A DNA stretch of 64,000 nucleotides from Lunatibacter salilacus (lineage in GTDB: Bacteria > Bacteroidota > Bacteroidia > Cytophagales > Cyclobacteriaceae): NCBI RefSeq assembly GCF_009797935.1, contig NZ_VOLC01000010.1:1-64000 (forward strand), given 5' to 3'. Shown piece after piece: positions 17,557 to 27,115 of this stretch. Below the pieces are notes generated by a model, which saw nothing but the letters and a program-made list of their open reading frames with translations, did not search any database and had not been told where the DNA came from. The number at the start of each line of letters is the position of its first letter. Position 1 is the stretch's first letter. A program made the position numbers and the translations under genes.

Positions 17557-17617
17557 CTGACTTTTTCTAGTTGATTAGAGTATTTTTTAAGAGGTCAAAA
17601 TATCTAAGAAATAGGTA

Positions 17618-17705
17618 GTTGCATCTTAACCAGAAAACTTCTAGTATTGTGTCAGTATTGGAGACGAACGATGAATTCGCATTGACTTTTTAGTAGATGC
17701 AAAAC
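17618..17705. repeat. GTTGCATC element, copy 2
   Basis: Related to 17127-17207 with several substitutions and a 7-bp length difference in the middle. It starts GTTGCATCTTAACC and ends TTTTTAGTAGATGCAAAAC, again just outside the 349-bp repeat. Confidence 0.55.
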
Positions 17706-17906
17706 TATTTTTGGGGGTTAGGCGAAGTCGTGGCGGAAAAGCAATTAGACAATAGTGGCTGTAAACAGCCTAATCATCACGATGTTTTTGAGAAAATAGG
17801 ACGCCATGGGCATGCTGTATTTGAGATGGAATACCAGCTGATCGAAACGTTTCATTTTTTTATCAATCAAACCGATCAATCGGATATTAAAATGGGAAAA
17901 CAATAA
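17697..17906 (+). other. Unassigned open stretch, possible gene fragment
   Basis: A 69-codon frame starts inside the end of the GTTGCATC element and continues as unique sequence (HHDVFEKIGRHGHAVFEMEY). The beginning cannot be a native start because it lies in a repeat. The unique part may be the tail of a deleted gene. I recognise no family, and coding is doubtful. Confidence 0.2.
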
Positions 17907-17959
17907 CTTTTAAAAACAATAAATTAATTATTTCTTATACCTTTTAAAAACAACACACC

Positions 17960-18499
17960 ATGAAAGCATCACTATTTAACTTATCGGCAGGAGCAATTTT
18001 GGCTGCATTTCTATTTGCATCATGTTCTGGTGACGACGGGTCGGAATCCGCAGAAGCCTCCTTGACCTGCAAAATCGACGGCGTGGCATTTACCGCGGTT
18101 TCTTTTGAAAATACGTTGACAGGGGATGACAGGGGAAAACAGTTTGATATACGAGCTACAGATGCGTCAGGAATACAACTCGTAATCGGATTCAATGACT
18201 TTGAGCCTTATGGGACCAACTTTTCATATATAGGCGATACCCTCTACGTGGATATGTTTGAGAATGAGCCTGCAAGCGTGGGAACTATCGGGATGATGAT
18301 AGATACGGACTTCTCAATTTCAGTACCGACCTTTGATGGAAAGGAATCGGGATACTCGATGGTAAAAAGTTCTGATTTATCCACCAGAAGGATAAGTGGC
18401 ATCTTCGAATTCGACCTGGTAAATCCCCAAAACAATGAAACGGTTCGCATTACGGATGGCGTATATACCAACCTTACCTACGGCAGCGCAAACCTCTGA
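17960..18499 (+). CDS. DUF6252-like small lipoprotein
   Basis: The 179-residue product has a lipoprotein signal (AGAILAAFLFASC, cysteine near residue 22) and a short acidic linker (SGDDGSES). A beta-rich domain then starts LTCKIDGVAFTAVSFENT, the recurring opening of DUF6252-type Bacteroidota lipoproteins. It ends with FEFDLVNPQNNETVRITDGVYTNL, also typical. Function is unknown; the location should be the cell envelope. The gene and its promoter region lie between two identical 349-bp repeats, so it may have been inserted or duplicated as part of a unit. Confidence 0.75.
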   Translation: MKASLFNLSAGAILAAFLFASCSGDDGSESAEASLTCKIDGVAFTAVSFENTLTGDDRGKQFDIRATDASGIQLVIGFNDFEPYGTNFSYIGDTLYVDMFENEPASVGTIGMMIDTDFSISVPTFDGKESGYSMVKSSDLSTRRISGIFEFDLVNPQNNETVRITDGVYTNLTYGSANL

Positions 18500-18528
18500 C
18501 TGAAGGCCGTACCATTGAATCGTTAAAG

Positions 18529-18877
18529 CCCTTCTGGGTGTCGTTTGCAACTACACCCAATTATCACAAATCTACTTTAGAAACGAAACTGGATTCCGGC
18601 CATTTGTAATGGACTAAACCAAAATGATTCGTGAGGAATTTCTCGGTCTTTGGGTTTACCTTGCTGAAATCCCCTCCAATTTGTAATTGGAAAACGCCCG
18701 GTTGCAATAAATCCACCTCAAATGGAAGGTTTAATTTCAGCGTGGTTGCCGTTGGTGTCATGCTCGGATTATATCAAAAGCAGTTTATCGTAGCCATTGC
18801 AAATGGCTTTTAGAAGATTTCGTTTCTTGAGGAATTAAGTGATAGATGGGTGTAGTGGATACTACACCCAGACGAGG
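18529..18877. repeat. 349-bp MITE-like direct repeat, copy 2
   Basis: Same orientation as copy 1 at 17208-17556 and identical by eye. The terminal inverted repeats are at 18533-18541 and 18864-18872. Perfect identity in non-coding DNA points to a very recent duplication or ongoing gene conversion. Confidence 0.8.
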
Positions 18878-18931
18878 GGTGCGGTTTCGACTGTGTTGGC
18901 GGCCAAAACGTCGCTACGGGAAATCGCTTTT

Positions 18932-18985
18932 AATCCACGGGTTGAAACCCGTGGCTACTATATAGGCCATCCCTACGGGATTCTT
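18932..18985. repeat. Palindromic CCACGGGTTGAAACCCGTGG repeat
   Basis: A perfect inverted repeat (CCACGGGTT facing AACCCGTGG) is followed by GGCCATCCCTACGGGATT, a second small palindrome. It lies in the 425-bp gap between the MITE-like repeat and leuB and is non-coding. Confidence 0.6.
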
Positions 18986-19107
18986 TTGTTATTCTATATG
19001 GAAATTTCTCCAATACTGACCCCGTTGGGGATCATATGTCGTTAAAATGGATATTATATGCGGAAGGCCTACGAAGTAAGTCTGAAAAACTACCGGGGAA
19101 TCTTCCC

Positions 19108-19145
19108 AAAAAAAAGACCGAAACGAATCCCGTTCCGGCCTTTTT
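19108..19145 (-). terminator. Probable terminator of the ilv-leu operon (bidirectional)
   Basis: The stem CCGAAACG / CGTTCCGG (one mismatch) has loop AATCC. On the minus strand it is followed by a run of eight T. It lies 157 bp beyond the leuB stop. An A/T tract on both sides would let it act in both directions. Confidence 0.65.
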
Positions 19146-19194
19146 ATTACTAATTAAAACCTTTTTAAGCTCAGTATCTGGTTTACAATCGAGT

Positions 19195-19300
19195 CACCGT
19201 AATTCGTAATTTTTAGTTCGTAATTATTTATTCGTTTTTCACCTCAATATCTACCTTCCCAGCGAGCCACCGTAATTCGTAATTTTTAATTCGTAATTGA
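19195..19300. repeat. Two CACCGTAATTCGTAATTTTTA repeats
   Basis: The words ACCGTAATTCGTAATTTTTA and TTCGTAATT occur twice, near 19196 and 19269, between the terminator and the leuB stop. They are non-coding. Confidence 0.5.
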
Positions 19301-19301
19301 C

Positions 19302-20372
19302 TTAACTCATTATCTGCTTTACCAGCCAATCACCCACCTCGGAGGTTTTGTAGGCTTTGCCGCCGTCTCCAGCCAGGTCTTCGGTGACGATGCCTTCTTC
19401 CAGAGAGCGGTTTACCGCCGCTGAAATCGCATCCGCCTCTTCCTGCAAATCAAAGGCATATTCAAACATCATGGCCGCGGAAAGCACCGTGGCTAATGGG
19501 TTGGCGATGTCCTTGCCTGCCGCCTGTGGATAGGAACCGTGGATGGGCTCAAATAACTTGGTGTCAGATCCCAATGAAGCCGAAGGCATCAGACCCATGG
19601 ATCCGCTAATAACAGACGCCTCATCGGTCAGGATATCGCCAAACAGGTTCTCGGTAATCAATACGTCATAAGCCTTTGGCCACTGAATCAACCTCATGGC
19701 TACCGCATCCACAAACTCATACTCTACCTTTACATCGGGGTATTCGGGAGCTAAACGCTGTACGGTCTCTCTCCAAAGTCTAGAGGTAGCTAAAACATTA
19801 GCCTTGTCCACGCAGGTAAGCAATTTTCTTCTTTTTTGCGCAAATTCAAATCCCATGCGGGCCAGGCGCTCAATCTCATAGACATTGTACACGCAAGTGT
19901 CAAAGGCACGGTCTCCCTGCTCGCTTCTTCCCCTTGGCTCACCAAAGTAAATGCCTCCGGTAAGTTCACGAAGAAAAACCAAGTCGGTTCCTTCGATACG
20001 CTCCCGCTTTAGCGGAGACTTATCTACCAAAGAAGGGAAGGTAAAGGTAGGCCGCACATTGCAAAAAAGGCCAAGCTTTTTCCGCATCAAAAGAAGTCCC
20101 TGTTCCGGCCTAACTTTGGCAGATGGATCGTTGTCATACTTGGGATCGCCGATGGCTCCAAAAAGGACGGCATCTGACCGCAAGCAAACTTCATGGGTTT
20201 CGTCCGGATAGGGAACACCTACGGCTTCAATTGCAGCGGCACCTGTCAGCGCTGTTTCAAATGTAATCTGATGTCCAAATTTTTCACCGATGGCCTTTAC
20301 TACTTTTACGGCCTGATCGACTACTTCAGGTCCTATACCGTCACCAGGTAATAGGGCTATATTCATTTCCAT
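19302..20372 (-). CDS. leuB: 3-isopropylmalate dehydrogenase
   Basis: LeuB oxidises and decarboxylates 3-isopropylmalate to 2-oxoisocaproate with NAD in leucine synthesis; cytoplasmic. The 356-residue protein has the full family length. It starts IALLPGDGIGPEVV and has the substrate loop RKKLGLFCNVRP (about 95-106), then ELTGGIYFGEPRG (about 137-149). The catalytic Lys/Asp region DKANVLATSRLWRE (about 188-201) and the cofactor motif PIHGSYPQAAGKDIANP (about 276-292) follow. The start lies inside the end of the upstream leuA-like gene (32-bp overlap), so translation is coupled. It is the last gene of the operon. Confidence 0.97.
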   Translation of the reverse strand: MEMNIALLPGDGIGPEVVDQAVKVVKAIGEKFGHQITFETALTGAAAIEAVGVPYPDETHEVCLRSDAVLFGAIGDPKYDNDPSAKVRPEQGLLLMRKKLGLFCNVRPTFTFPSLVDKSPLKRERIEGTDLVFLRELTGGIYFGEPRGRSEQGDRAFDTCVYNVYEIERLARMGFEFAQKRRKLLTCVDKANVLATSRLWRETVQRLAPEYPDVKVEYEFVDAVAMRLIQWPKAYDVLITENLFGDILTDEASVISGSMGLMPSASLGSDTKLFEPIHGSYPQAAGKDIANPLATVLSAAMMFEYAFDLQEEADAISAAVNRSLEEGIVTEDLAGDGGKAYKTSEVGDWLVKQIMS

Positions 20373-21924
20373 AGGAATTCAATTTTTCTTGGTTGGTTTT
20401 ATTTAATTGTTCAATGATGTTTAGCATTTTTTCCGTTGCCTTCATGGCAGCGATGGTTTGGTCACTGTCCAAACCCTTGGTTTTAAAGATCTTTCCATAA
20501 TCCCAGGTGATCACACACTCCACAAAGGCATCTGTCTTGCCACCTGGAGGGATACTGATATGAAAATCGGTAAGCTTGGGCAATTCCTTGTTGAGGGACT
20601 TATAGATCTTCTTGAGGGCCTTCATAAAGGAATCGTATTGCCCATCCCCGGAGGCGTTCTGCTCGTAATATTCCTCATGGATCTTCATCCGCAGTTGTAC
20701 AGAGGGCTTTAGTCCTTTGGAGTGAACCATGTGATAGCCGTCTATGCTGATATCGGTCTTGATGCTGTTGTTTTGCAGCACATCCGAAATGATATAGGGT
20801 AGGTCCTCCGTCGTGACGCGCTCCTTCCGGTCTCCCAGATCAATGATCCGTTGGGTGACTTTGGTCAATTCGTCCGGCTCCAGGGAAATTCCCAATTCCT
20901 GCAAGTTCTTGAGGATATTGGCCTTGCCGGAGGTTTTGCCCAAGGCATATTTCCTTGTCCTGCCGAAGCGTTCCGGCATCAGATCACTGTAATAGAGGTT
21001 CTTTTTGTTGTCTCCGTCCGCATGTACACCGGCGGTCTGGGTAAATACATTCTCTCCCACTACAGGCTTGTTGGCAGGGATATGCAAGCCCGAAAACTGC
21101 TCCACCAATTTGCTGATTCGGTATATTTTGTTTTCCTTGATCCCCAAGTCATACTCGGTAAAATCCTTGATTACGGCCACCACGGATTCAAGGGGCGCAT
21201 TGCCGGTTCGCTCACCCAAGCCATTGACGGTGGTATGTATCCCTTTTGCCCCACAGGCAACCGCCTGAAGCACGTTGGCCACAGAAAGGTCGTAATCGTT
21301 GTGAGCGTGGAAATCAAAATGAACGGTGGGGAACTTCTCGGTAATAAGCAGTAAGAATGATTTTACCTCCTCCGGCTGTAATAAGCCCAAGGTATCGGGC
21401 AGCATGATTCTGCGGACCTGCAGGGTGGATAGAAAATGAATTAGGTCCAGCGTGTATTCCCTGGAATTCCGCATGCCGTTACTCCAGTCTTCCAAGTACA
21501 CATTCACGGCGATGCCCTTATCGATGGCATAGCGGATGCATTCCTCAATTTCCTGAAAATGCTCTTCCGGGGTTTTCTTAAGCTGATGAGTCAAGTGATT
21601 CAGAGAACCTTTGGTAAGCAGATTGAGTACCTTGGCACCTGCCTCCACCAACCAATCCACGGATTTGGGGGTATCGACAAAACCCAATACCTCCACTTTA
21701 TCCAAGAATTTTCTTTCTTTGGCCCAATGGGTGATTTTTTTCACGCCCTCCATTTCCCCGTCAGAAACCCTGGCGGAAGCTACCTCTATCCGGTCTACCT
21801 TCAGTTCTTCCAGCAGCAGCTTGGCTATCTGCAATTTTTCCGAGGGTAAAAAGGAAACCCCTGAGGTCTGCTCTCCATCCCTCAGGGTAGTATCCATGAT
21901 TTCTATATTTTTTTGACCACCCAT
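20341..21924 (-). CDS. Second 2-isopropylmalate/citramalate synthase-like enzyme
   Basis: The 527-residue protein has the DRE-TIM lyase motif [16 protein letters not shown] at residues 10-25, metal ligands in FDFHAHNDYDLSVAN (about 196-210) and NGLGERTGNA (about 229-238). A C-terminal LeuA regulatory domain is present (KTDISIDGYHMVHSKGL onward, about 390-500). It differs from the LeuA encoded four genes upstream and resembles the divergent branch that includes (R)-citramalate synthases. The reaction would be acetyl-CoA plus a 2-oxoacid; substrate choice cannot be read from the sequence. Lying between leuD and leuB with overlap to leuB, it is part of the operon and could feed isoleucine synthesis through citramalate. 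Confidence 0.85.
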   Translation of the reverse strand: MGGQKNIEIMDTTLRDGEQTSGVSFLPSEKLQIAKLLLEELKVDRIEVASARVSDGEMEGVKKITHWAKERKFLDKVEVLGFVDTPKSVDWLVEAGAKVLNLLTKGSLNHLTHQLKKTPEEHFQEIEECIRYAIDKGIAVNVYLEDWSNGMRNSREYTLDLIHFLSTLQVRRIMLPDTLGLLQPEEVKSFLLLITEKFPTVHFDFHAHNDYDLSVANVLQAVACGAKGIHTTVNGLGERTGNAPLESVVAVIKDFTEYDLGIKENKIYRISKLVEQFSGLHIPANKPVVGENVFTQTAGVHADGDNKKNLYYSDLMPERFGRTRKYALGKTSGKANILKNLQELGISLEPDELTKVTQRIIDLGDRKERVTTEDLPYIISDVLQNNSIKTDISIDGYHMVHSKGLKPSVQLRMKIHEEYYEQNASGDGQYDSFMKALKKIYKSLNKELPKLTDFHISIPPGGKTDAFVECVITWDYGKIFKTKGLDSDQTIAAMKATEKMLNIIEQLNKTNQEKLNSYGNEYSPITW

Positions 21925-22001
21925 TTTTCCTCTGTTAATTTATTGGAAACAACGATAAAAAATTATCTAAACAAAACGTTTGTTGTTAGAAAAGGTTGTC
22001 T

Positions 22002-22592
22002 TTATGCCTTTTCGGCAAATTTTCCGATTTCCTCTTTTAGGTTTAGCAGATAATCAATATCGTCAAACCCGTTTTTCATATTTTCCTTCTTGTAGGCATT
22101 GATATCGAAGGTCTCAGATCTGCCTGTGGATAGGATGGTGATCGTCTGGGCATCGATATCCACTTTCACTTCGGATGAGGGGTCCTTTTCCACTTCAGCA
22201 AACATTTCGTCCGCAAAATCAGCAGTGACCGTCACCGGGAGTACACCGATATTAAGGCAGTTATTTTTAAAGATATCCGCAAAAAAGCTGGAAACCACAC
22301 ATCTGAACCCGTAATCATACAGTGCCCACACGGCATGTTCCCTACTGGAGCCGGAACCGAAATTTTTACCCGCAAGCAGGATCTTTCCGGAGTAAGTAGG
22401 GTCGTTCAGCACAAAATCCGGTTTTGGATTGCCCTCACTGTCATATCTCCAATCCCGGAACAGGTTGTCCCCAAAGCCGGTACGTTCGGTAGCTTTCAGG
22501 AATCTGGCAGGGATGATCTGATCTGTGTCCACATTTTCGGCAGACATGGGAACCACCCTACTGACAAGTACATTAAATTTATCGTAAGCCAT
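22002..22592 (-). CDS. leuD: 3-isopropylmalate dehydratase small subunit
   Basis: The 196-residue swivel-domain subunit of the isopropylmalate isomerase. The sequence shows VPMSAENVDTDQIIPARFLK (residues 15-34), followed by GSGSSREHAVWALYDYG (about 77-93), the substrate-contacting loop, and FADIFKNNCLNIGVLP. It pairs with LeuC, whose gene ends 17 bp upstream. The gap to the next gene downstream is 77 bp, the longest in the second half of the operon. Normal length, no defects. Confidence 0.96.
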   Translation of the reverse strand: MAYDKFNVLVSRVVPMSAENVDTDQIIPARFLKATERTGFGDNLFRDWRYDSEGNPKPDFVLNDPTYSGKILLAGKNFGSGSSREHAVWALYDYGFRCVVSSFFADIFKNNCLNIGVLPVTVTADFADEMFAEVEKDPSSEVKVDIDAQTITILSTGRSETFDINAYKKENMKNGFDDIDYLLNLKEEIGKFAEKA

Positions 22593-22608
22593 AATTTATT
22601 CTCGTTTA

Positions 22609-24015
22609 CTAATTTTCGAATACGTCCCTGGGATCAGCTATGGTACCGGTAATGGCAACTGCCGCCACGGTAAGTGGGCTGGCCAATAGCGTTCTGGATC
22701 CGGGACCCTGTCTTCCTTCAAAGTTCCTGTTGGATGTAGAAACCGCGTATTTCCCAGAAGGTATTTTGTCATCGTTCATTGCCAGGCAAGCCGAGCAGCC
22801 GGGCTGTCTCAACTTAAAGCCCGCCTCTTCCAAGATAGCTACCAAGCCCTCTTCTATGGCTTGCTTTTCCACCTCTCTCGATCCGGGAACAATCCAAGCC
22901 GTGATGTTATCTGCTTTTTGCTTTCCTTTTACAAAGTTGGCCACTGATCTGATATCTTCAATCCGTCCATTGGTGCAGCTACCTACAAAAACGTAGTCCA
23001 CTTTTTTGCCTTTCATGGCCTCTCCCGGTTGGAAGCCCATGTATTCAAGAGACTTGAGGTAGGATTTTTTCTCGCTTCCCTCCATGCCTTCGGTAGTAGG
23101 GATCATGTCCCTTACCTTTATTCCCATACCCGGATTGGTCCCGTAGGTGATCATGGGTTCGATATCAGCGGCATCGTAGGAATATTCCAGGTCAAAGGTT
23201 GCCCCGTCATCTGTTTTCAAAGTTTTCCAGTAAGCTACTGCTTTGTCCCAATCTTCTCCCTTGGGGCAATATTGCTTTCCTTTCAGGTATTCGAAAGTAG
23301 TCTCGTCAGGAGCTATAAGTCCCCCGCGTGCGCCCATTTCTATACTCATGTTGCAGATGGTCATCCTTGCTTCCATGCTTAGGTTGCGTATGGCGCTACC
23401 GGCATATTCAAGAAAATAACCCGTTCCGCCACTGGCAGATATCTTGGAGATGATATAAAGGATGATGTCCTTGGAAGTCACTCCTTTGCCCAACTCCCCA
23501 TCTACGGTAATCCGCATTTTTTTCGGCTTTACCTGCATGATGCACTGTGTGGCAAATACCATTTCCACTTCGGAAGTTCCTATACCAAAAGCAATGGTAC
23601 CGAAGGCACCGTGCGTAGAGGTATGGCTATCGCCGCAGACAATGGTCATTCCTGGCTGGGTGATGCCCAATTCGGGCCCGATCACGTGAACGATCCCGTG
23701 GTGGTCAGAACCCAAGTCATGTAAATCAATTCCGTATTTTTGGCAGTTCTCGCGAAGCCTTTCCACCTGCATGCGTGAAAGCTTATCCTTAATGGTTTTG
23801 TCCTGATCTATCGTAGGCACGTTATGGTCAGGGGTGGCAATGGTTTTTTCCGGATAAAGGACAGGTACACCCCTACTCTCCAAGCCCAAGAAAGCCACCG
23901 GGCTGGTAACTTCGTGGATAAAATGCTTGTCGATAAAGAATACATCCGGACCGTTGGGGATGGATTTTACCACATGGGCATCCCATATTTTATCAAATAA
24001 TGTTTTATTTTCCAT
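22609..24015 (-). CDS. leuC: 3-isopropylmalate dehydratase large subunit
   Basis: The 468-residue aconitase-family subunit carries the [4Fe-4S] cluster. Visible markers are [11 protein letters not shown] at the start, [21 protein letters not shown] (about 131-151), [15 protein letters not shown] with the first cluster cysteine (about 341), and [12 protein letters not shown] with the other two (about 401-410). It isomerises 2- to 3-isopropylmalate together with LeuD. It starts 4 bp after the leuA stop. If the nearby second LeuA-like enzyme makes citramalate, LeuCD could also handle that substrate, as known for other bacteria. Confidence 0.97.
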   Translation of the reverse strand: MENKTLFDKIWDAHVVKSIPNGPDVFFIDKHFIHEVTSPVAFLGLESRGVPVLYPEKTIATPDHNVPTIDQDKTIKDKLSRMQVERLRENCQKYGIDLHDLGSDHHGIVHVIGPELGITQPGMTIVCGDSHTSTHGAFGTIAFGIGTSEVEMVFATQCIMQVKPKKMRITVDGELGKGVTSKDIILYIISKISASGGTGYFLEYAGSAIRNLSMEARMTICNMSIEMGARGGLIAPDETTFEYLKGKQYCPKGEDWDKAVAYWKTLKTDDGATFDLEYSYDAADIEPMITYGTNPGMGIKVRDMIPTTEGMEGSEKKSYLKSLEYMGFQPGEAMKGKKVDYVFVGSCTNGRIEDIRSVANFVKGKQKADNITAWIVPGSREVEKQAIEEGLVAILEEAGFKLRQPGCSACLAMNDDKIPSGKYAVSTSNRNFEGRQGPGSRTLLASPLTVAAVAITGTIADPRDVFEN

Positions 24016-24019
24016 TATG

Positions 24020-25537
24020 CTAGTTGTTACTCAATTTTTGCTTTACTGGCAATTTATTCAAGGCATCAATAAACGCCTTTGCTGAAGCTAATACAATATC
24101 CGTTTCCGAACCGAACCCATGATAAGGTTTTCCCTCACTCATCAAGCGCATATGCACTTTGCAGGTATCATCACTTCCCTTGGTCATAGCTTGGATCAGA
24201 AATTCATCCAACAGGACGGTGTGATCGATCAGCTGTTTGATGGATTTGATCACCGCATCTACGGGGCCGTTTCCGACCGCATCAGCGGAAAGGTTTTTAC
24301 CTCCAATGGCAAGGGTGACCTTAGCACTCGCTATTTCACCTTCTCCACCCTCATAGTGGATTTGCTCCAGTGAAATAAAGGGGGAATCTTCGAGATGTTC
24401 TCCAATAAGCGAAAGCAATTCCTTTCGTCCCATATCCCTTTTACTATCTGCCAAGACTAAGAAACGTTCGTACACCTCATCCAGTTCAGCACCTTCTACA
24501 GGAAATCCCAACAGAGCCAGGTGATGCTTGAGTGCGGCGCGGCCGCTTCTTGCCGTGAGGACAATGGTGGACTCTTCCACACCCACGTCTTTGGGATCGA
24601 TGATTTCGTAATTTTCCCTGTTTTTTAGTACCCCATCCTGATGGATGCCGGAGGAATGCGCAAAAGCATTTCTTCCCACAATCGCCTTGTTGGGCTGTAT
24701 GGGCATATTCATCAGTTTGGAAATGATACGGCTGGTTTCGTAGATTTTTTTGGTATTAATCTGGGTGACTACGGGGATTTCGCTGTGGCTCTTGATGGCC
24801 ATGACGACTTCCTCCAGCGAGGTATTGCCGGCGCGTTCACCGATACCATTGACGGTTACCTCCACCTGCCTGGCTCCGTTCATGACGCCTGCCAGCGTGT
24901 TGGCGGTAGCAAGTCCCAGGTCGTTATGACAGTGGGTGGCTATGATTGCCTGGTCAATATTGGATACATTTTCCTTTAGAAAACGGATGATGGCACCATA
25001 TTGCTCCGGAAGGCAATAGCCCGTCGTATCAGGAATATTTACTACTCTGGCTCCAGCGGCGATTACCGCCTCGATGATGCTGGCCAGGTATTCGGGGTCG
25101 GCCCTTCCGGCGTCCTCCGCATAAAATTCCACTTCGCCCACCAGGTTTCTGGCAAATTTAACCGCATTGATTGCTCGCTCCATCACCGCTTCCGGTGTGC
25201 TGCGCAGCTTGTGTTGGATATGGTAGCCGGAGACACCTATGCCGGTATGGATCCTGGCCTTTTTGGCAAAACGTAGGGAGTCTGCGGCTACCTGTATATC
25301 TTTTTCCACGGCCCGGGAGAGGGCGCAGATGATGGGTTCAGACACAGCCTTGGATATCTCCACGACCGAGTTAAAATCTCCGGGGCTGGATATGGGGAAG
25401 CCTGCTTCCAGAATATCCACCCCCAGTGCTTCCAATGCCTGGGCGACTACAATTTTCTCCCGGGTATTTAGCTGGCAACCAGGCACCTGCTCGCCATCCC
25501 TAAGTGTCGTATCGAAAACCCAAAGCTTATCTGCCAT
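24020..25537 (-). CDS. leuA: 2-isopropylmalate synthase
   Basis: The 505-residue enzyme condenses acetyl-CoA with 2-oxoisovalerate. Motifs are [16 protein letters not shown] (residues 8-23), VNIPDTTGY (about 165-173), the metal ligands [13 protein letters not shown] (about 199-211) and [15 protein letters not shown] (about 229-243). HSSGIHQDG (about 292-300) follows. A complete C-terminal allosteric domain (about 385-500) supports leucine feedback control. It lies 5 bp from ilvC. It is the clearer LeuA of the two synthases in the operon. Confidence 0.96.
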   Translation of the reverse strand: MADKLWVFDTTLRDGEQVPGCQLNTREKIVVAQALEALGVDILEAGFPISSPGDFNSVVEISKAVSEPIICALSRAVEKDIQVAADSLRFAKKARIHTGIGVSGYHIQHKLRSTPEAVMERAINAVKFARNLVGEVEFYAEDAGRADPEYLASIIEAVIAAGARVVNIPDTTGYCLPEQYGAIIRFLKENVSNIDQAIIATHCHNDLGLATANTLAGVMNGARQVEVTVNGIGERAGNTSLEEVVMAIKSHSEIPVVTQINTKKIYETSRIISKLMNMPIQPNKAIVGRNAFAHSSGIHQDGVLKNRENYEIIDPKDVGVEESTIVLTARSGRAALKHHLALLGFPVEGAELDEVYERFLVLADSKRDMGRKELLSLIGEHLEDSPFISLEQIHYEGGEGEIASAKVTLAIGGKNLSADAVGNGPVDAVIKSIKQLIDHTVLLDEFLIQAMTKGSDDTCKVHMRLMSEGKPYHGFGSETDIVLASAKAFIDALNKLPVKQKLSNN

Positions 25538-25542
25538 CCTTC

Positions 25543-26586
25543 TTAGTTATTTTCTGGTCTTAATTGGCGGACGACCGCTCCGGCCTGCCACATTTCAGAT
25601 TCTCTCAATTCTTTCAATTCCTCTTCAAGCTTGGCCCTATAGTCTGACTTGCTGTTAGACTCAATGGATTTGGCTGCTTCCTGACCGGTCTTCACGCTGT
25701 TGTAAAGCTCTTCAAAAACTGGCTTAGTAGCGTCTCTGAATGGCTTCCACCAGTCCAACGCACCTCTTTGGGCAGTCGTGGAGCAGTTTGCATACATCCA
25801 GTCCATACCGTTTTCAGCGACTAGAGGCATCAAACTTTGTGTCAATTCCTCAACCGTTTCGTTGAAAGCTTCTGAAGGGGTGTGTCCATTGGCACGCAAT
25901 ACTTCATATTGGGCGGCAAAGATCCCCTGAATAGCTCCCATCAAGGTGCCTCTCTCCCCAGTAAGGTCGGAAGTAACTTCTCTGTAAAAATCAGTCTCAA
26001 ACAAATAACCTGAACCTACACCGATACCCAAGGCTACTACACGGTCTTTGGCTTTGCCGGTGGCATCCTGATAGATAGCGTACGAAGAGTTTAAGCCTCT
26101 GCCTTCTACAAACATTCTTCTAAGGGAAGTACCGGAACCTTTAGGCGCTACCAAGATCACGTCCACATCCGCAGGAGGGATGATTCCGGTCTTTTCTTTG
26201 TAGGTGATTCCAAATCCGTGGGAGAAATAAAGGGCTTTGCCGGGAGTCAAATGTTTTTTAACAGTAGGCCACAAAGAAATCTGGCCAGCATCTGAAAGTA
26301 AAAATTGAAGGATAGTGCCTTTCTCACACGCTTCTTCCAACTCGAAAAGCGTTTCGCCGGGTACCCAACCATCGTCAACCGCTTTGTCCCAAGTCTTGGT
26401 TCCTTTGCGCTGTCCAACGATCACGTTGAATCCGTTGTCTTTCAAATTAAGTGCCTGACCAGGTCCCTGAACACCATAACCCAACACGGCAATGACTTCA
26501 TCCTTTAAAATTTCCTTGGCTTTTTCCAGCGGGTATTCCTCTCTGGTTACGACATTTTCTTCAACTGTACCGAATTTCAGTTTCAT
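25543..26586 (-). CDS. ilvC: Ketol-acid reductoisomerase, class I
   Basis: Converts acetolactate and acetohydroxybutyrate to the dihydroxy acids using a nicotinamide cofactor and Mg. The 347-residue size is class I. The cofactor fold shows [19 protein letters not shown] (about 34-52), where most family members have GSQGHA, then [12 protein letters not shown]. Metal-binding and catalytic regions include [18 protein letters not shown] (about 195-212) and a helical C-terminal half. Being the fourth enzyme gene of the operon, 27 bp after ilvN, it serves all three branched-chain pathways. The replaced SQGHA motif is discussed separately. Confidence 0.96.
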   Translation of the reverse strand: MKLKFGTVEENVVTREEYPLEKAKEILKDEVIAVLGYGVQGPGQALNLKDNGFNVIVGQRKGTKTWDKAVDDGWVPGETLFELEEACEKGTILQFLLSDAGQISLWPTVKKHLTPGKALYFSHGFGITYKEKTGIIPPADVDVILVAPKGSGTSLRRMFVEGRGLNSSYAIYQDATGKAKDRVVALGIGVGSGYLFETDFYREVTSDLTGERGTLMGAIQGIFAAQYEVLRANGHTPSEAFNETVEELTQSLMPLVAENGMDWMYANCSTTAQRGALDWWKPFRDATKPVFEELYNSVKTGQEAAKSIESNSKSDYRAKLEEELKELRESEMWQAGAVVRQLRPENN

Positions 26587-26613
26587 AGTTATAATGTAAG
26601 ATTTAATTGATTT

Positions 26614-27111
26614 TTATAAATATTTATCTATGGTTACCATAGGCTTGGCCACTGCCACCCTACCGGACCGCACAAATTCCAATACGTTGAAATCCTTCAA
26701 CACCTCCAGAAGGGCCTGTGTGTCCTCCTTGTGTCCGGTCAATTCAATGACCACGAAATCTTTCTCCGCGGAAATAATGCGTGCACTATGTTGTCTAATT
26801 ACTTTTTCCAGTCCAGGATCAAGGCTGCCAATGGGGATTTTATACAGGGCAATTTCCTGAAAAACCATCTCATCATCCATGTAATAAAATGCCTTGATGA
26901 CATCGATGATCTTATCTATCTGCTTGGAAAGTTGTATGATCTGTTCCTCTGTTGTCGTGACTTCTATGGTAATCCGGTAGATACCCTCCTCCCTACTTTC
27001 GGAAGCGGTGAACCCGTCAATATTAATTCCCCTTCGGGTAAAGATCAGGGTAATCCGACTCAAAATACCAATAAAATTCTCTGTGAAAACAGAAATTGTG
27101 TATCGTTTCAT
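26614..27111 (-). CDS. ilvN: Acetolactate synthase small (regulatory) subunit
   Basis: 165 residues. The N-terminal ACT domain (about 3-75) is clear: YTISVFTENFIGILSRITLIF, then RRGINIDGFTAS. A second domain (VVIELTGHKEDTQALLEVL about 121-139) completes the IlvH/IlvN architecture. It binds valine and controls the large subunit. The gene is separated from ilvB by a 120-bp gap that is almost completely taken up by a conserved leader ORF ending 4 nt before this start codon, which may adjust subunit ratio. Confidence 0.95.
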   Translation of the reverse strand: MKRYTISVFTENFIGILSRITLIFTRRGINIDGFTASESREEGIYRITIEVTTTEEQIIQLSKQIDKIIDVIKAFYYMDDEMVFQEIALYKIPIGSLDPGLEKVIRQHSARIISAEKDFVVIELTGHKEDTQALLEVLKDFNVLEFVRSGRVAVAKPMVTIDKYL

Positions 27112-27115
27112 GTGT

